Below, one piece after another: positions 44,955-57,814 of a DNA stretch of 64,000 bases. Numbering within the stretch: position 1 is the stretch's first letter; the number at the start of each line of letters is the position of its first letter. Both the position numbers and the translations under genes were made by a program. The DNA is from Rapana venosa (lineage: Eukaryota > Mollusca > Gastropoda > Neogastropoda > Muricidae), in contig CM054134.1 of the NCBI GenBank assembly GCA_028751875.1, positions 41,474,449 to 41,538,448 on the forward strand, in the 5' to 3' direction. The notes under the pieces are model-generated. The model saw only the letters and a list, made by a program, of their open reading frames with translations. It had not been told where the DNA came from and made no database searches.

Positions 44955-45045
44955 ATGACAATGACAAATTCTTTTATTTCGAGGATAATGAATAAGCACC
45001 CATGTGCTTTTTTACATCCAGTCCCCGCCCTTAAGGATATATATG
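44955..45045 (-). mobile_element. Family B SINE 3' fragment
   Basis: Plus-strand order: tcttttatttcgaggataat, gaataagcacccatgtgc, ttttttacatccagtccccg. Only the 3' end of the element is present. Confidence 0.7.
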
Positions 45046-45239
45046 ATAATAAAATAAAATAAACCCATAGCAATACACTTACACAGCTTACGGAAAAAAT
45101 ATCTACACAAAAATCCCCACAAAAATCACCGAAGAGAGAGAGAGAGAAAAAAAATAACAACAAGTAAGAAAGAAAGCAGAACAGAAAACACAGAAACAAC
45201 CGAAAAATAGCAAGAACCAAGAGCAAAACAAAAACGGCA

Positions 45240-45308
<69 letters not shown>

Positions 45309-45309
45309 T
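45240..45309. repeat. (GA)n array
   Basis: GA dinucleotides with two GGA interruptions. Confidence 0.9.
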
Positions 45310-45324
45310 TGCTTTCATTCATTT

Positions 45325-45500
45325 CGTGATTATAAGCATGCAGAAGATCAAATATGCACGTTAAAGATCCCGTAATTTAAGTCAGCGTTTGGTGGGCTTC
45401 AGAAACATGAACATACCCACCTGTACAATAAAATGAACTGCTCTTAAGTCGGAATGTGTCGGCTAATGCCAGCGGGCAGACCTACAGCATAGCCACGAGC
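45325..45500. repeat. Family E dispersed repeat, probable
   Basis: Contains gcatgcagaagatcaaatat, gcacgttaaagatcccgtaa, gtcagcgtttggtgggc and aacatgaacatacccacc. From memory of gastropod sequence this block recurs widely, but only one copy is seen here, so the call rests on established knowledge and is tentative. Confidence 0.45.
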
Positions 45501-47509
45501 ACGGGACAAACCAGGCACTGCACAGCTGGTATCCAACCCAGTAAGGGAACGCAGAGAAGAGAGAGAAAGAGAGAATCTGTGTTGAGTGCACAACTAAAGG
45601 AAATCGCAGCTGCATTAAACCAATGACCCGCTGCTACAGAGTCTGCGGCAACGTGTCTTCGTGAAGTTGTACCAGTCATTAGTCCCGCTGACTGACTGAA
45701 AGGATCGATTATCAGCATGCTTAATTACATTCTTGCAGAAACTGGTAATTAGTGTGTCTACCGTCCGCTCCTGTAGCTATTGAAAATCTTTGAATTTGCT
45801 CAGTTAATGATGCACGTGTTGCAGAGACTTTAACAAAACGGGTATTGAAGTTCTGACAAAAGGGTTAAACCATACATTTTTTTCTACATTGATATGTTCA
45901 TTTTCACTTTAGTTTATAGTTGTATATAGTTTTGTATTGCTTATAAAAAGAGAGGTTAGCCAACGATATCAAAACTGACACCATGTCATCAATACAATTA
46001 CAACTACTACAACAACAATGCCAACACAACAGTAACATCAATAATGATAACAACAGCATCAACAATAACAGCCACAGCTGCAACAACAACAGTACCAACA
46101 ACAACGAATGCAACAACAGTAACGTCAACAGCATGTACAGATTCGAAAATCAGACATTAAAAACAAACAGATTTATTTCATAAGACCAATGTACTTCATT
46201 TAAGTATAGGATAAAGCAACAGTGCTCGTGATTCTCAAAGCTATAGTTAAACCCGAAGAAAACCACTGATTTTGTTTTCTCTCAGGAGTGTAAACATAGT
46301 CTGGGATGAACCATATCAAAACAGTATTGCTGCAGACTAAACACACAACCTTATGCACTGCTTTCAGGGCCTGAAACAGATCAGGTGAAAAGATATTCTG
46401 ACTGACAGTTTAGCGACAGTGCGCCATCAACAAGCACCCCAGCATCTGCATGTAGGCTGTATATAGAGGTTGTCCTGCTGCACATCCCACAAGCCTAAAC
46501 CCTGGTTGTACATGAGACCACAGTTGTTGAAAGAGTAAGCTCCTGCTGCATTGTTCCTATCCCGGCCATTGCTGGATTTGGACGGGTAAGAAGAACCCGG
46601 TACAAGCCATGAGAATTACATGCAGAAGAATGATAGGGCAGCTTTATTTTTTCAATCTACATGGCTGATAAGTACAAAAAATAAAAATCTAAAAAAAAGT
46701 TTGCGTTCATCACTGCTAGACTAGAGTATTCTCAAAAAGGATAGCTACTTTAGTAAACTGCCATCAAAATGAAGTCATGAATATTAAGAAATTTGGTTCC
46801 TGAGAATCTCAAGTTATCTTCATCAGCTCATTGCTGAATTTTATGTACGCAAAACTAGATGTCCTCTTGAGTGTGTTCCCCTAAACCTGTTGATTAAGCG
46901 ACAAAATCGCCAACAATAAATGAACATCAAAAACGGACACACAAATTGGACAGTGCCGTTGACCTTAATGTTGAAGGCAGCCTAGATAGAATGCTGCCCG
47001 GGGAGCAGATCCAACTCCGGCACAAAAATGTTACAGAAGATTCAGTCTGACTTTAAAACTCCTCACTCCCTTGAATTAGTTGATCAGATAAAGGAAACTA
47101 CCTCTAAATCTGAGGTCATAAAAATAAAACAACGCCTTTTTCTGAATGCTCTTATAGTAAGTAGTTTTGTCCCCATTAGAAAAATGGCAACGCTGGCTAA
47201 TTTTCAAAGATATTGCAAATAAAAATTTCAAAGCAAATTCAGCTATCATCAGTAGCTTTGATTTAAAATAAAAACCACGCTAGTCTGTTGATATGAACCC
47301 ATTTGTTTTCAATCTCCTTGTCGGTGTGGGAGCTGACCATCTTTTCATCATCCTGCATAGCAGGTATAATAGGGCTGGTCACATCCTTGCCAGGTTTTTA
47401 TGAATTCATGATTAAGGCCGGCTACAATAAAGAAAAGAAGAACTATATAGTTGGTATCATAATTAGCTGAGAACAGTTTTGAAGTAAACTTTAGTGAAAT
47501 ATTTAGCCA
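45501..47509. other. Gene-free stretch with CAA-rich patch
   Basis: A degenerate (CAA)n-like patch lies at 45990-46130. The open frames near 46000 and 47028-47222 show no domain. No other feature. Confidence 0.5.
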
Positions 47510-47705
47510 GATTCCTCTGTGTAAAATTCGGGCTCCTCTCCAGGGGAGAGCACGTGGCTACAAGAGCAGCGCCACCCATTATTGTGTTTCTTTTCCTATC
47601 TGCCTGTGTATTTGTACCCTATCAGAGAGGCTTTTTTTCTACAGAATTTTACAAGGGACAACTCCCTTGTTCGCGTGTGTTCTTTTGCGTGTGCTGAATG
47701 CGTGA
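47510..47705 (+). repeat. Family C element
   Basis: Reads attcgggctcctctcc, ggggagagcacgtggctac, aagagcagcgccaccc, cctatcagagaggctttttt, acagaattttacaagggaca, gttcttttgcgtgtgctga. It lacks the initial accactttaag block and the block shared with family B. Confidence 0.7.
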
Positions 47706-48717
47706 GCGTTCCTCTGCACAAGAAAAGCTTCTGTCACTTCAATGACCAGTCATTTGCAGTTAAACTGCTTAGGTCCCACCAGTGACAGCCAAGGGTGCCT
47801 GGGAAATGTGGAGTACCTTTTCTCCCCTGACCTCATGAACTACCTGCACTTTATTACAATTCTGTTTGCCGAGATACATGTCCTGGAAAAAAGATAAACT
47901 TGCCATCGTAAAGGACCAGAAACTGTGATGCAGAGGAAGACGTTCCTGTTACTCGGCTGTTCAGTAGCTGTAGCGAGAGCTTCTGGGCTGAAGTGCCATA
48001 GTAACATTATCTCAGTCCAGACACTGCGCTCTCAGGGACAGGGTCATCACTGCGGATCTTCCATGGCTTTCCTTCATTCTCCCCCATTTCCACGCAAAGC
48101 AAGCACTGCCAGTGTTCTGAACCAGCTGTGGAGAGGTCAGTTAGAAGTGTGCTGAAATTATATGACTCCATTGAAAAATACTATACTGGCAACCTATTTT
48201 CACAGACAGCCTGGCTTTGTTCATTCATGTACTATAGCACCGAAGGATAAACTTATGAATTTTTGCAATTTTCTTGGATGGAAGAGTTTCATGAAGTTTA
48301 TCTTGGAAATATTGCTGAAAATATCATCTAAATTAGTTTAGAAGAGCATAAAAACGTAACTTAGCAATCGTTTTCAGAACCAATGTAAAAACAAATAATC
48401 AAAATAACGTATTTTTCATCAATAAAGCTGCAAGGAGAGCTGAGCTGCTTTGCAGTGTCTTTACCTTACCTGGATGCAGGCAGGAGACGACATCATACTG
48501 GTAAGTATTAGGCAATGTGGTGGTGTCCAGTTTTCTGATCATTTTTCTTATGCTTGAAATGTAACTATTGCCTAAGAAAAATAAACTAGGAAATGAGAGT
48601 CTGTGTTGAGGGGAATCACGTCTTAAATCTGTTTCTTTATTATCAGTATTATTATTCCATTAGAGAGGTTGCCCTTATCTACAGAAGCACACACTTCACA
48701 CCCATTTTTTCCCATTT
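47706..48717. other. Gene-free stretch
   Basis: No gene or known repeat recognised. Confidence 0.5.
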
Positions 48718-48945
48718 CATTCTTTTATTTCGAGAATAATGAAATAAGGTTTCATGTGCTTTTTTAAGTATCCAGTCCCCGTTTATATGCAGTTTTGTAA
48801 ATTTTTTCATGTGTTCCTACCGGCACACAATGGCCTACTCTTCCGAAAAGTGCAATAGGTTTGAACGCGTGCGCAAGACGTTCTGCGTGTGTTCGCACAC
48901 GGGACCTCGGTTTATAGCATCATCGGAAGGACTTTTAAAGGGTGT
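48718..48945 (-). mobile_element. Family B SINE, short-tail form
   Basis: Plus-strand order: tcttttatttcgagaataat, catgtgcttttttaagtatc, gtccccgtttatatgcag, cctaccggcacacaatggcc, gcgcaagacgttctgcgtgt, cacgggacctcggtttatag. The tRNA-like head is truncated. Confidence 0.8.
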
Positions 48946-51450
48946 GTTCAGTAGATGGATGTGAAACTGTTCAAACATGTGATTTTTATCATCATGTGGT
49001 ATTTCTAAACCAGTTTTTTGATGAGCTAAACTTTCAATGGCGAGCATCCCCATGACCTAAGTTTGGAACCAGTTTAGTGGTAAAGCATTCCATGTCTTTC
49101 AATGAGCTTGTGTCTGCACCAAAGACTAAGAGAAGCCCAGAGCGCATGCTTTTTCATGATTTACCAGAATACCTTTTTCAACAATACACTCAAAATGCTC
49201 GTCGTGAATATCACAAAGGACAAGGGGTTTATCTGATTCTGAAACAATAAACCTCCCTAAAGAGCCTGACACTATGATTTCTGGCGAGTGTCTGAAGATG
49301 GCTGGAAAGAGATACATCTGGTCATCACACACTGTTGCTCTAGTTGTGCTGTGCTGTACCTTGTCTCTTCTGGCCATGATGGCATGTACGTCAGTCTCAA
49401 GTTTTCTCCTCGAGGGTACGCAGCTTCGAAAAGTTAGTGAGGAAAAACACCACACAATCAATTTGTTTTCATGAACGCCAGACCGGCTTCATCAGTTTCC
49501 TAACCATTGACTGGGATTAGATACTTACTGCATCAGCAAGAAGTCACAGCTAATTTCTATGTGGGTCTGAAATGACCAAACATCTTCACTGCTTTGGGAA
49601 GCTTGGTGTAGGACCGATCTCAAACAAACTGATCAATGGGGAATCTCCCCGACATTCAGTGTGTTTATGCATTTTGTCTATCAACTATACGTTTCACAGA
49701 CTGTGCATCCTTGCCAGAACTGTAACAGGAACTCATTCTGTCAAAGTACCTTACAACAAAGAGCTTGTACCTTACTTGGTCCGCCTTGCTTCCTCACAGG
49801 AAGTAGGCAACATTGAAGCCATGGTAATAAATCTCACCAGCCAGCCTTTCTTTTCCTTTCTCTTGCTAAAGAAGAAAGCTACATGGTGAGAAATATTAAC
49901 CTCATGGCTGTTTGAGGTGTTTCTCACTGTCACATTGCTGGGTCTGAGCTTGTGAGGTGCCAGTACTAAACAGACTGTGTGATAGCAGCATGCTGCTGTA
50001 GCATGGAGAAATTCCCTGTGTAAATGCAGACTGGCAAATGAGCAAATAAGGCCGTGGCCAGTGGGTGTCTTGAAAAATTACCTGAATGAGAAAGAAACCA
50101 TCCTCTATGTGAAACTCACTCGCAGGGCAAAGAGTTTTAGGAGTTCTGTGATATTTAAATTCCTGTATTTTGTCTGAAAATTGTTAGATATACTTTATTT
50201 GCTATTTTTTCTGATTGGAGTATCAGCGATAGTATTTTTATGTACAGCCAAAGACAATAATAATTCTTCTGACTGAAACAAACTGCTGCAGTCGTTGATG
50301 GGCATCTCACAAGAGGCACACACTCAGGCTCTTTGTGGACACTGGACTGAGGCAGTGGCTGGTGATGATGCAGAGGCTTCCCATGCTCCCTGGCTGGAGC
50401 TCATAGTTAAGAACAAGTCCGTTTTTGAAGAAAACGGTTTTCGTTTGTTTCTCTGCTTGTTTTATGAACTTTTCTTAGAGAGGAAAACATCGATTTTTCT
50501 ATTCTGTTGCTGAAGTAGATTATCATCTTCAAAATACTAGGTTGATAGGATAACCTCATATGACGAGCCTGGGTCATCGTGGACAGCAGGTACCACATTT
50601 CAATAAGTACTGATCAGCTTTTCCAGCGTAAGAAGCATCAGCGGGAGCACATCATTATGGCTAAGGGTTTCTGTGCAGTTGCTGGTTGATATTGAGCAGA
50701 TGCCACCTTCGTAGTCTTCTCCAGTCAACACTAACTGCTGACTGGAACCCTGGCAGAGCTTCAGGAGCAATTATTAGAACTGGTGAGGTTGCTGTGGCAG
50801 ACTGTAGACTTTGCCATCTTGACCAGATTTTAAAAAATGTAGCAAGGTCAGAAAATAAAAAAGAGGAAGAAGAAGAATGCTGACTCGCTTTCGTACGCCA
50901 AGAATCCCATACCAGTGTTATTTCCCTTTCTGTCTTTTAACAACGATAAACAATTTTGTTAATTGACGGGAAAGGAAAATAAACAGCTAGAAACTGACAG
51001 GTCACTTACAAAGAGTGGACCATCGTTGTCTGTACGAAACACTGTCGCCTGTGAACTTCTGTTGAAACACATTTCTATGTCATTAACATTCTTCAAGAAA
51101 ATGAAGTGGATGATTTCCTATTGTTTTTGTACGAATATAGTTTTCTTCGCGTTTGTTTTATTTTCAATTGAAAGCAGTATTCTTGGATTTTGTCTGTGCG
51201 TTTTGTTTTGTTTTGTTTTGGGTGGTCGTGGTGGGGTGAAAATAACTTTGTCTTGTTTTTGTGTATGTGCTATGCTGGTGTTCAGTTAGTCTACATGTAT
51301 TACAGCTAGCTGTTCCGGAAAAGAAAGATCCGTGTTTTGGATACCATTCGTCACTGGGCTCCTTCTCCCGATTCCACCACACCTTAGATGCGGATCTGGG
51401 TGAAAGTTCTTTGAATAAATCCTCTGCACACACCAGCAACACACCCTTCA
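48946..51450. other. Gene-free stretch
   Basis: About 2.5 kb with no supported gene. A 111-codon frame on the minus strand at 49126-49461 and a 105-codon frame at 49572-49889 show no domain and no splice context. Confidence 0.5.
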
Positions 51451-51760
51451 TCCCCCCCCCCCCCCCCTCCATCTCCATCCGCCCCCCTCCCCCCCCCCCC
51501 CCCCCCCCCCCCCCCCACACACACACTCAGATGCACGCACGCCCGCGCGCGCTTCATCACCCAACTCCACCCCACTCCACACACACATGCACACACACAC
51601 ACACACACCACACACGCACGCACGCACGCACGCACGCAGACAAGCACACCACCAAACATGCACGCGCGCAACACGTACACACACACACACGCACGCATGC
51701 ACACACCACACACACGTAACCACACACACACCACACACACACACACACACACTCATTCAC
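51451..51760. repeat. C runs followed by AC/GC array
   Basis: Long C runs at 51452-51468 and 51490-51516, then (AC)n with GCAC units to 51754. Proline-, His/Thr- and Cys/Val-rich frames here are artefacts. Confidence 0.95.
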
Positions 51761-52313
51761 TCCACCGCACATGCGTGCTCACGCAGGGATAAAAAAAAAA
51801 ACCAACCCAATCCAAACAACAACAATCCATGTTTGTGTGTGCCTCCATGATGTACCTTGTATTGGCTGTTTGTCGTTTTAGTTTTGTTTCAACACACACA
51901 CAAAATTAATGTCCTTTTAAAGATCGAAAGGACGAGACTTCCATCGTCATGACGGTGTAACAAATTACCAGTGAACTACAGAACTGGTTCTTTGTTGGGT
52001 CTTCATCCGTCAGATGTCTCTGAAAATCGACCCATCAAAACACATACCCCCTCCTCTTCCATTATCAATTAATATACCACCACCACCACCACCCCTCCTT
52101 CAAAAATAAAACAACCACAAAACGACCAAACAAACAAACAAAAACCCAACAGGGAAGGAGCACAATCTGTCTTTCTCATTATTGATTCAGGTGTTGATCA
52201 CCTCGTTACTCCTTTGGTCGTTGTTTGAAATAATTATACTGATATACTTACACATATGCTCGTGTATGTGTGCATGTAGAGACGCATACTTATTCAAGTA
52301 CACACTCAGAGAG

Positions 52314-52318
<5 letters not shown>
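51761..52318. other. Gene-free stretch
   Basis: A/C-rich patches (aaacaaacaaac) near 52120-52150. No gene. Confidence 0.5.
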
Positions 52319-52398
<80 letters not shown>

Positions 52399-52776
52399 GA
52401 GAAGAGAGAGAGAGAGAGATGAGAGAGGAGAGAGAGAGAAGATGCGCGCGCATACACACACACACGTGTGCACGTCATGCACACGTTTATGAACACATAA
52501 TAATACACACGCAGACACACATGCAGACACACGTATGCACACACATATATACGCACACGCAAGCATGCACTCACCTACATATGCATGTACACACATGCAC
52601 GTACACTCATACACACACACGCGCGCGCGCGCGACACGCAGACACCCTCTTATACACGCGCATGCGCAAGTGCGTGCGCGCATGCACACATATACACACT
52701 CTCACACACACGCATGCATCCTGTCACCTACATATGCATGTACGCACACGCACACGCGCGCGCGCGCGCACACACG

Positions 52777-52816
<40 letters not shown>
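52319..52816. repeat. (AT)n, (GA)n and AC/GC arrays
   Basis: (AT)n at 52319-52394, GA-rich to 52440, then AC arrays with GCGC alternations near 52620-52635 and 52754-52769, and pure (AC)n to 52816. Confidence 0.95.
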
Positions 52817-52817
<1 letters not shown>

Positions 52818-53250
52818 CATACAAACAGATGTTCTGCTTCTGTCCCGGGGTTAGAGGTCAGGGTAAGCCTAGGTAACTTGTGTTGAACAAGGGGTAACAA
52901 TGCGTTTGTAAACTGGGGGTGTTTTTCTTAGAATTCCCTTATGGAAGTTTTCTTTGTTTGTATCTTTGTTTGTATCTTTGTTTGTTTGTTTTCAGTTTTT
53001 TGTTTCAGAGATTTCCCCGTATGATCGACAGCTTATGACAGAGCTCTGTCTGGCCGGCTTGACATTCCATGTTTCAAGAGTCTCAGGTCAGTGTTCCGGA
53101 AGGCTGGAAAAGAACGGTTGTCTTTCTTGTTATCAACTAGACAGTTAAAAATTGGTCAAAGTAAGCTTGATGGATTAAAAAGATCTCAAGCAAAGTCATT
53201 ATTTCTTAATCTACTTAAAAGTCAGAATGATGTAAAGCACAGTATTGTAA
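52817..53250. other. Gene-free stretch up to RTE insertion
   Basis: No gene. It ends with the left copy of the RTE target-site duplication (53238-53250). Confidence 0.6.
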
Positions 53251-55236
53251 TCATCATCATATCATCAATGCCTTTGTGCCTTATTGGCACGTAGGGCATC
53301 AACAAATGTTCTCCACTCCTGTCTGTCCTGGGCCAGCTTCCGAATGGTTCCCCAGGTATGTTGGAAGGTCTTCAGCTCTGTTTCGACAGTCCGACGCCAA
53401 GTGTTCTTGGGTCGTCCTCGTTTGCGTTTTCCCTCTGGTGTCCAGTGGAGGGCTGTTCGGGCGATGTTTCCCTGTTCCCGACGGCAGATATGCCCTATCC
53501 ATCCCCATCGCCTATGCATGATGATGTTGTCCATGCTTTCTTGGTTGCAACGAGCAAAAAGTTCTTGGTTGGAGATGGTCTCAGGCCAGAAGATGCGCAA
53601 GATCCTTCTGAGATTCTTCGTGTAGAATGTGGATAGTTTGTCGAGGTCACTCTCAGACATCCTCCAGCACTCCGAGACGTACAGAAGGGTGGAAAGTACA
53701 CAGCTCTGGTATAGTCTTAGTTTGGTTCTGGTGCTGTACTGGGACGATTTCCACACATTGTACAGATTTCTATAAGCATTTCTTGCTTTGCTAATCCGGT
53801 TCTTGATGTCGCTGCCTGCTCCGCCGTCATGCCTAACAGTGCTCCCGAGGTTCGTGAACTCTTCACTTGTTGGTAAATCTTCTCCATTCACTGTGACCGG
53901 TGAGGGGTTCTGAACGTTCAGTGTCATCACCTCTGTCTTCTTCTGACTGATTTTCAGGCCTACTTGCTGTGCGAAAGTGCTGAGACGGGATGTCTTCTCT
54001 TGAATGTGATGGTGGGTATGTGAGAGCAGTGCCAGATCGTCGGCAAAATCGAGGTCTTCAAGCGTTGAGAAGGGGGTCCATCTGATGCCCCGTGACTGGT
54101 CAGCTGTTGTCTGTCTCATCACCCAATCAATTGTCAGGTTGAAGAGTAGTGCTGACATAGGGCAGCCTTGTCTGACGCCGGTTTGTACACTGAAACTGGT
54201 TTTGCTGTTGACTACTCTGCACGTGAAGTTATTGTAGAAGCTCTTAATGACTTGGATAATCTCCTGTGGAATTCCATATGTTCGGAGTATGCGCCATACA
54301 CTTTCTCGATGAATGATGTCAAAGGCTTTTTCAAAATCTACGAAGTTGATATACAGCTGTCTCTGCCATTCCGTTCATTGTTCGATGATGTTGCGCAGGG
54401 TGAAGATCTGGTCTATGCATCTTCTTCCTGGTCGAAAACCTGCCTGTTCCTTTCTGAGTTGTTGGTCCACTGCCTCTGAGATTCGTCCGATGATGATCTT
54501 TGCCAGAATCTTGCTGGGAACAGATAGCAGAGTGATTCCTCTCCAGTTGTTACAATTGTTCAGGGCTCCTTTCTTTGGGATCTTCACGATGACTCCTTCT
54601 GTCCAATCTGCTGGTAGCTGTTTCTCCTCCCATATAGCTGCAAAGAGTGGCTGTAGAACTTTAGATGCAAACTCTGGATCTCCCTTGAAAAGTTCTGCGT
54701 TGAGGTTGTCCTGGCCAGAGGCTTTTCCATTCTTGAGAGAGCTGATTGCTGCTATAATCTCTTCCTTCTTTGGTGGTGTGCTGTTCACATTGAGATCAGC
54801 ATCAGGATCTTGTACATCTGCCTCTTCAGTTGGTGGTGGTCTGTTGAGAACTTCGCTGAAATGTTCTGCCCATCTCGCATCTTGTTCTGCTTCTGTGGTA
54901 AGTATTTGGCCTTGTTTATCTAGGATTGGTGTTTCGGTATTGCCCCGTACTTGCCACTGACAGTCTTAGCGATCTTATACATCTGTCCTTGCTCTCCCTT
55001 TGCGGCGGCCTCCTCTGCTTGTCTTGCAATATCATCCATGTAGGTATGCTTGTCTGTTCTTGTCATTCTCTTCACAGCTTGGTTTGCTTCTCTGTACTGT
55101 TTGTACCTCTCTCTCATCCGCTCTGACTTTGTCTCTAAGATTTTCTTCTTCAGTTCTCTCCTGTTCTCGATGGCTTGCCAGGTGTCTGCTGTAATCCACC
55201 TTTTTCTCTTCCCCTGTCTCTGTCCTAAGCACGTTT
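53251..55236 (-). mobile_element. RTE-type LINE, 5'-truncated, perfect 13-bp TSD
   Basis: Flanked by cacagtattgtaa at 53238-53250 and 55237-55249. Read on the minus strand: a basic coiled region (RKRWITADTWQAIENRREL), then after a frameshift near 54940 ARWAEHFSEVLNRPPP, IAAISSLKNGKASGQDNL, LPADWTEGVIVKIPKKG, WRGITLLSVPSKILAKII, EQAGFRPGRRCIDQIFTL, an in-frame TGA at 54373-54375, motif A NFVDFEKAFD, motif B VRQGCPMSALLFNL, motif C DLDFADDLALL, NLGSTV, WRMSESDLDKL, then the RTE tail WGWIGHICRRE, GKRKRGRPKNTW and EWRTFVDALR. The element ends in a short (ATG)-type microsatellite, as RTEs do. The endonuclease is missing and the frame is broken twice, so this copy is inactive. Confidence 0.9.
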
Positions 55237-55249
55237 CACAGTATTGTAA

Positions 55250-55656
55250 ACTAAGATGAAAACTTTCGCAGAAATATCCATCCACGGCTACAGGAAACGA
55301 AAGGGACACTACTTTGGTTCTACTTGACAATTAACTTTTTTTTAAATGTGATTCCTTCCCTTTATTCGTTGCACCCACTCCTAACATTTTTCTGTCCAGA
55401 GGACCACTCCTAACATTTTTCTGTTCAGAGGACCTTGCTGGCTGATTTGATGGGATGGATGTACCTTGATCTAAGGGTCAGGGTTTGTATCCCGCTACTA
55501 GAAAGCGCCAGGTTTGGAAGGGAGAGTTTTGGGAACGAACATTAGTGCTGATTCCAGTCACCATTCATTACTTCAGGATGAGAATGACTTCAAAACTGAT
55601 GTCCCCTGCAAGGACGCATGCGTGACAATTAGCCAAGCCTGCATGTTTGTCAGCTA
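55250..55656. other. Gene-free stretch with 29-bp tandem repeat
   Basis: Two near-identical 29-bp units (actcctaacatttttctgt...) at 55377-55405 and 55406-55434 differ by one base. A B-box-like gggtttgtatccc lies near 55485 without a convincing A box. Confidence 0.6.
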
Positions 55657-55680
55657 ATAATAATAATAATAATAATAATA

Positions 55681-55711
<31 letters not shown>

Positions 55712-55737
55712 CGACGACGACGACGACGACGACGATG

Positions 55738-55776
<39 letters not shown>

Positions 55777-55803
55777 TAAGGAGGAGGAGGAGGAGGAGGA
55801 GGA
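55657..55803. repeat. Compound trinucleotide array
   Basis: In order: (AAT)n, (GAT)n, (GAC)n, (GAT)n, (AAT)n, then (AGG)n. The order AAT-GAT-GAC-GAT-AAT is symmetric. Confidence 0.95.
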
Positions 55804-56140
55804 TAGCAACGACAACAATAATATCATTATTAATGATGATGATGATGAAACATTTATGTTGTACTGATTACAATGCTTAAAGTGCATCACTTGGATACGA
55901 TTACAAAAACTGCGACATAAAGGATTTGCATTCATTGTCTTGCAACACAAAATATTCATTCATCCATGATTAATGAGTGACAGCCTAAGACAGGCAAGAT
56001 GTGTGTGTGTGTTGTGTGTGTGGTGTGTGTGTGTGTGTGTTGTGTGTGCAGTCTTTAGGCATGTTTCACTACTTCAATGAAATGAGTTTCTTACACCTGT
56101 AGTTGTTGTCGATTCATGTGTGATAGTTTTGTGTGTTTTG

Positions 56141-56174
<34 letters not shown>

Positions 56175-57565
56175 GTAGTGAAGGAAAACAACTGCAGGTA
56201 ACTATTACAACTCCTTCATCATTGCAAATGCTGTTTTCCAAAGATTTTGGTGACATAATCGGAGGCTCTTTAGCAGTAAAGGACCATATTGATTTGCCTC
56301 CCCTGACTCTTTAGAGTTTCAACTCCTGGATGATCCATCATCAGAGGTCTCGGCGGTGGTTTGGTTTGGTTGTATTATAGTCCCAGCGGAGCAGTTGGAT
56401 TGACGGACTGCACCATGAACCAACCATCGTCAAATGTAGAGGTTTTGTCTAACCATCCCCGGTACCTTAGGAGAAAAACACCTCTCTAAAACACAGAGGA
56501 CTTTTCACTCTCACAGGAATAATATGATAATCCTGTTACCATATCCATGCATAATTTTTGTCTTTCCCTATCTCCCGATTACAGATCATCTACATCAGTG
56601 AAGGGATGCATAGACAATCATCATGCATAGGAAATCATATGTACAAACAGTGAAGGCCTCCTAAGACAATCATGCGATGGGAAACAATCTATGTCAAAAG
56701 TAAGAAGTTATCTCCCATTGAAAATCATTTTAATGTGATGTTTGGTTGTATAAGTAGAATTCCTCTTCAATAGTTATACTTTATTTTTTCATATTTAATA
56801 TTGAAGTTACTCGACACTTTTAAAAAAATCATGTTTTCCTGGAATATTTGAAAGGTGTGTTTGTGAGAAAAAAATTGGGGATTCGGCAAAATCATGAGAA
56901 CTGTTTTGGAAAAATGGCTTGGTAATGGTCATAGGCCTAAGCCATGACAGTCATCAGCAGGGGTTTTTAAAGTGATGCCTTACTTGATGTGCCGGATCAG
57001 GACAGCTAGTTCTGAAAACCACCCAAGTGATGAAGGAAGAAATTAAGTCTTCATGATGGCAATATTGTGATCTCCATGTAACCGGCTAACTGTCAGAAAT
57101 GATAAGACTTAAAAGACAACAATTATCTCCCATGCTTAAGTCGGATGTGCTGGGCTTGACTTGTCAGGCGCTTAACGGCAGCACAACGCGTTTTCGCTCA
57201 TATGACAGACAACAATAGTGGCTGTCTGAGCGTTCGACGACGATGAAGAAGATGTGATATGACAGTCATGACTGTCGCTGTCTAGTGAGGCTGGGATGAG
57301 TAACCTAGGAACAGGGGTCTAGGGTTTACAGTGACACAAAAGTGGGAGGAAGAAGAAAAAAGTCTACAACTTGAAAGACCAGTGCAATGTTTTTTTCCTG
57401 CAGTTAGTACAGAACTCAGAATGGGTAACAAACAAGCTTACTTTTTCTCAATGAACACAGAAGTGGTCCCAGATAATCGTCTTGGAGAGATCACAGTGAA
57501 ATACCTATAGTATGTGATACTAATTCTAATTTTTCAGAGTTTTTCAAAATTGTTAGTACCTTTAA
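55804..57565. other. Gene-free stretch with GT arrays
   Basis: GT arrays at 56002-56049 and 56140-56168. No gene or known element over the rest. Confidence 0.5.
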
Positions 57566-57591
57566 GGGGGGGGGGGGGGGGGGGGGGGGGG
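57566..57591. repeat. 26-nt G homopolymer
   Basis: Uninterrupted G run; the length is likely approximate because of homopolymer error. Confidence 0.9.
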
Positions 57592-57814
57592 ATGCTTTGT
57601 TTTCCAGAGATCTGGTTGGTTAGTAGTCGGTTTTTTTCTTTAGCGAAGTCTTGCACTGAAGTATGCACCAAGGTGCCTTTGAGAATGCAAACTATTTGAG
57701 TATGACAGGAGTAACTGGTATGCAGTACTCTGTAGCAACATTAATTTAAAATGTGTTCCCCAGGGTGCAATGCAGATGCCACCCTTAAAGAATACCAAAA
57801 TGTGTCTGCCAGCC

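Noticed and set aside
49126..49889. Two frames of just over 100 codons as candidate genes
   Set aside because: No domain, no splice context, and length within chance expectation for this composition.
55455..55510. B-box-like gggtttgtatccc as a SINE head
   Set aside because: No convincing A box at the right distance and no second copy.
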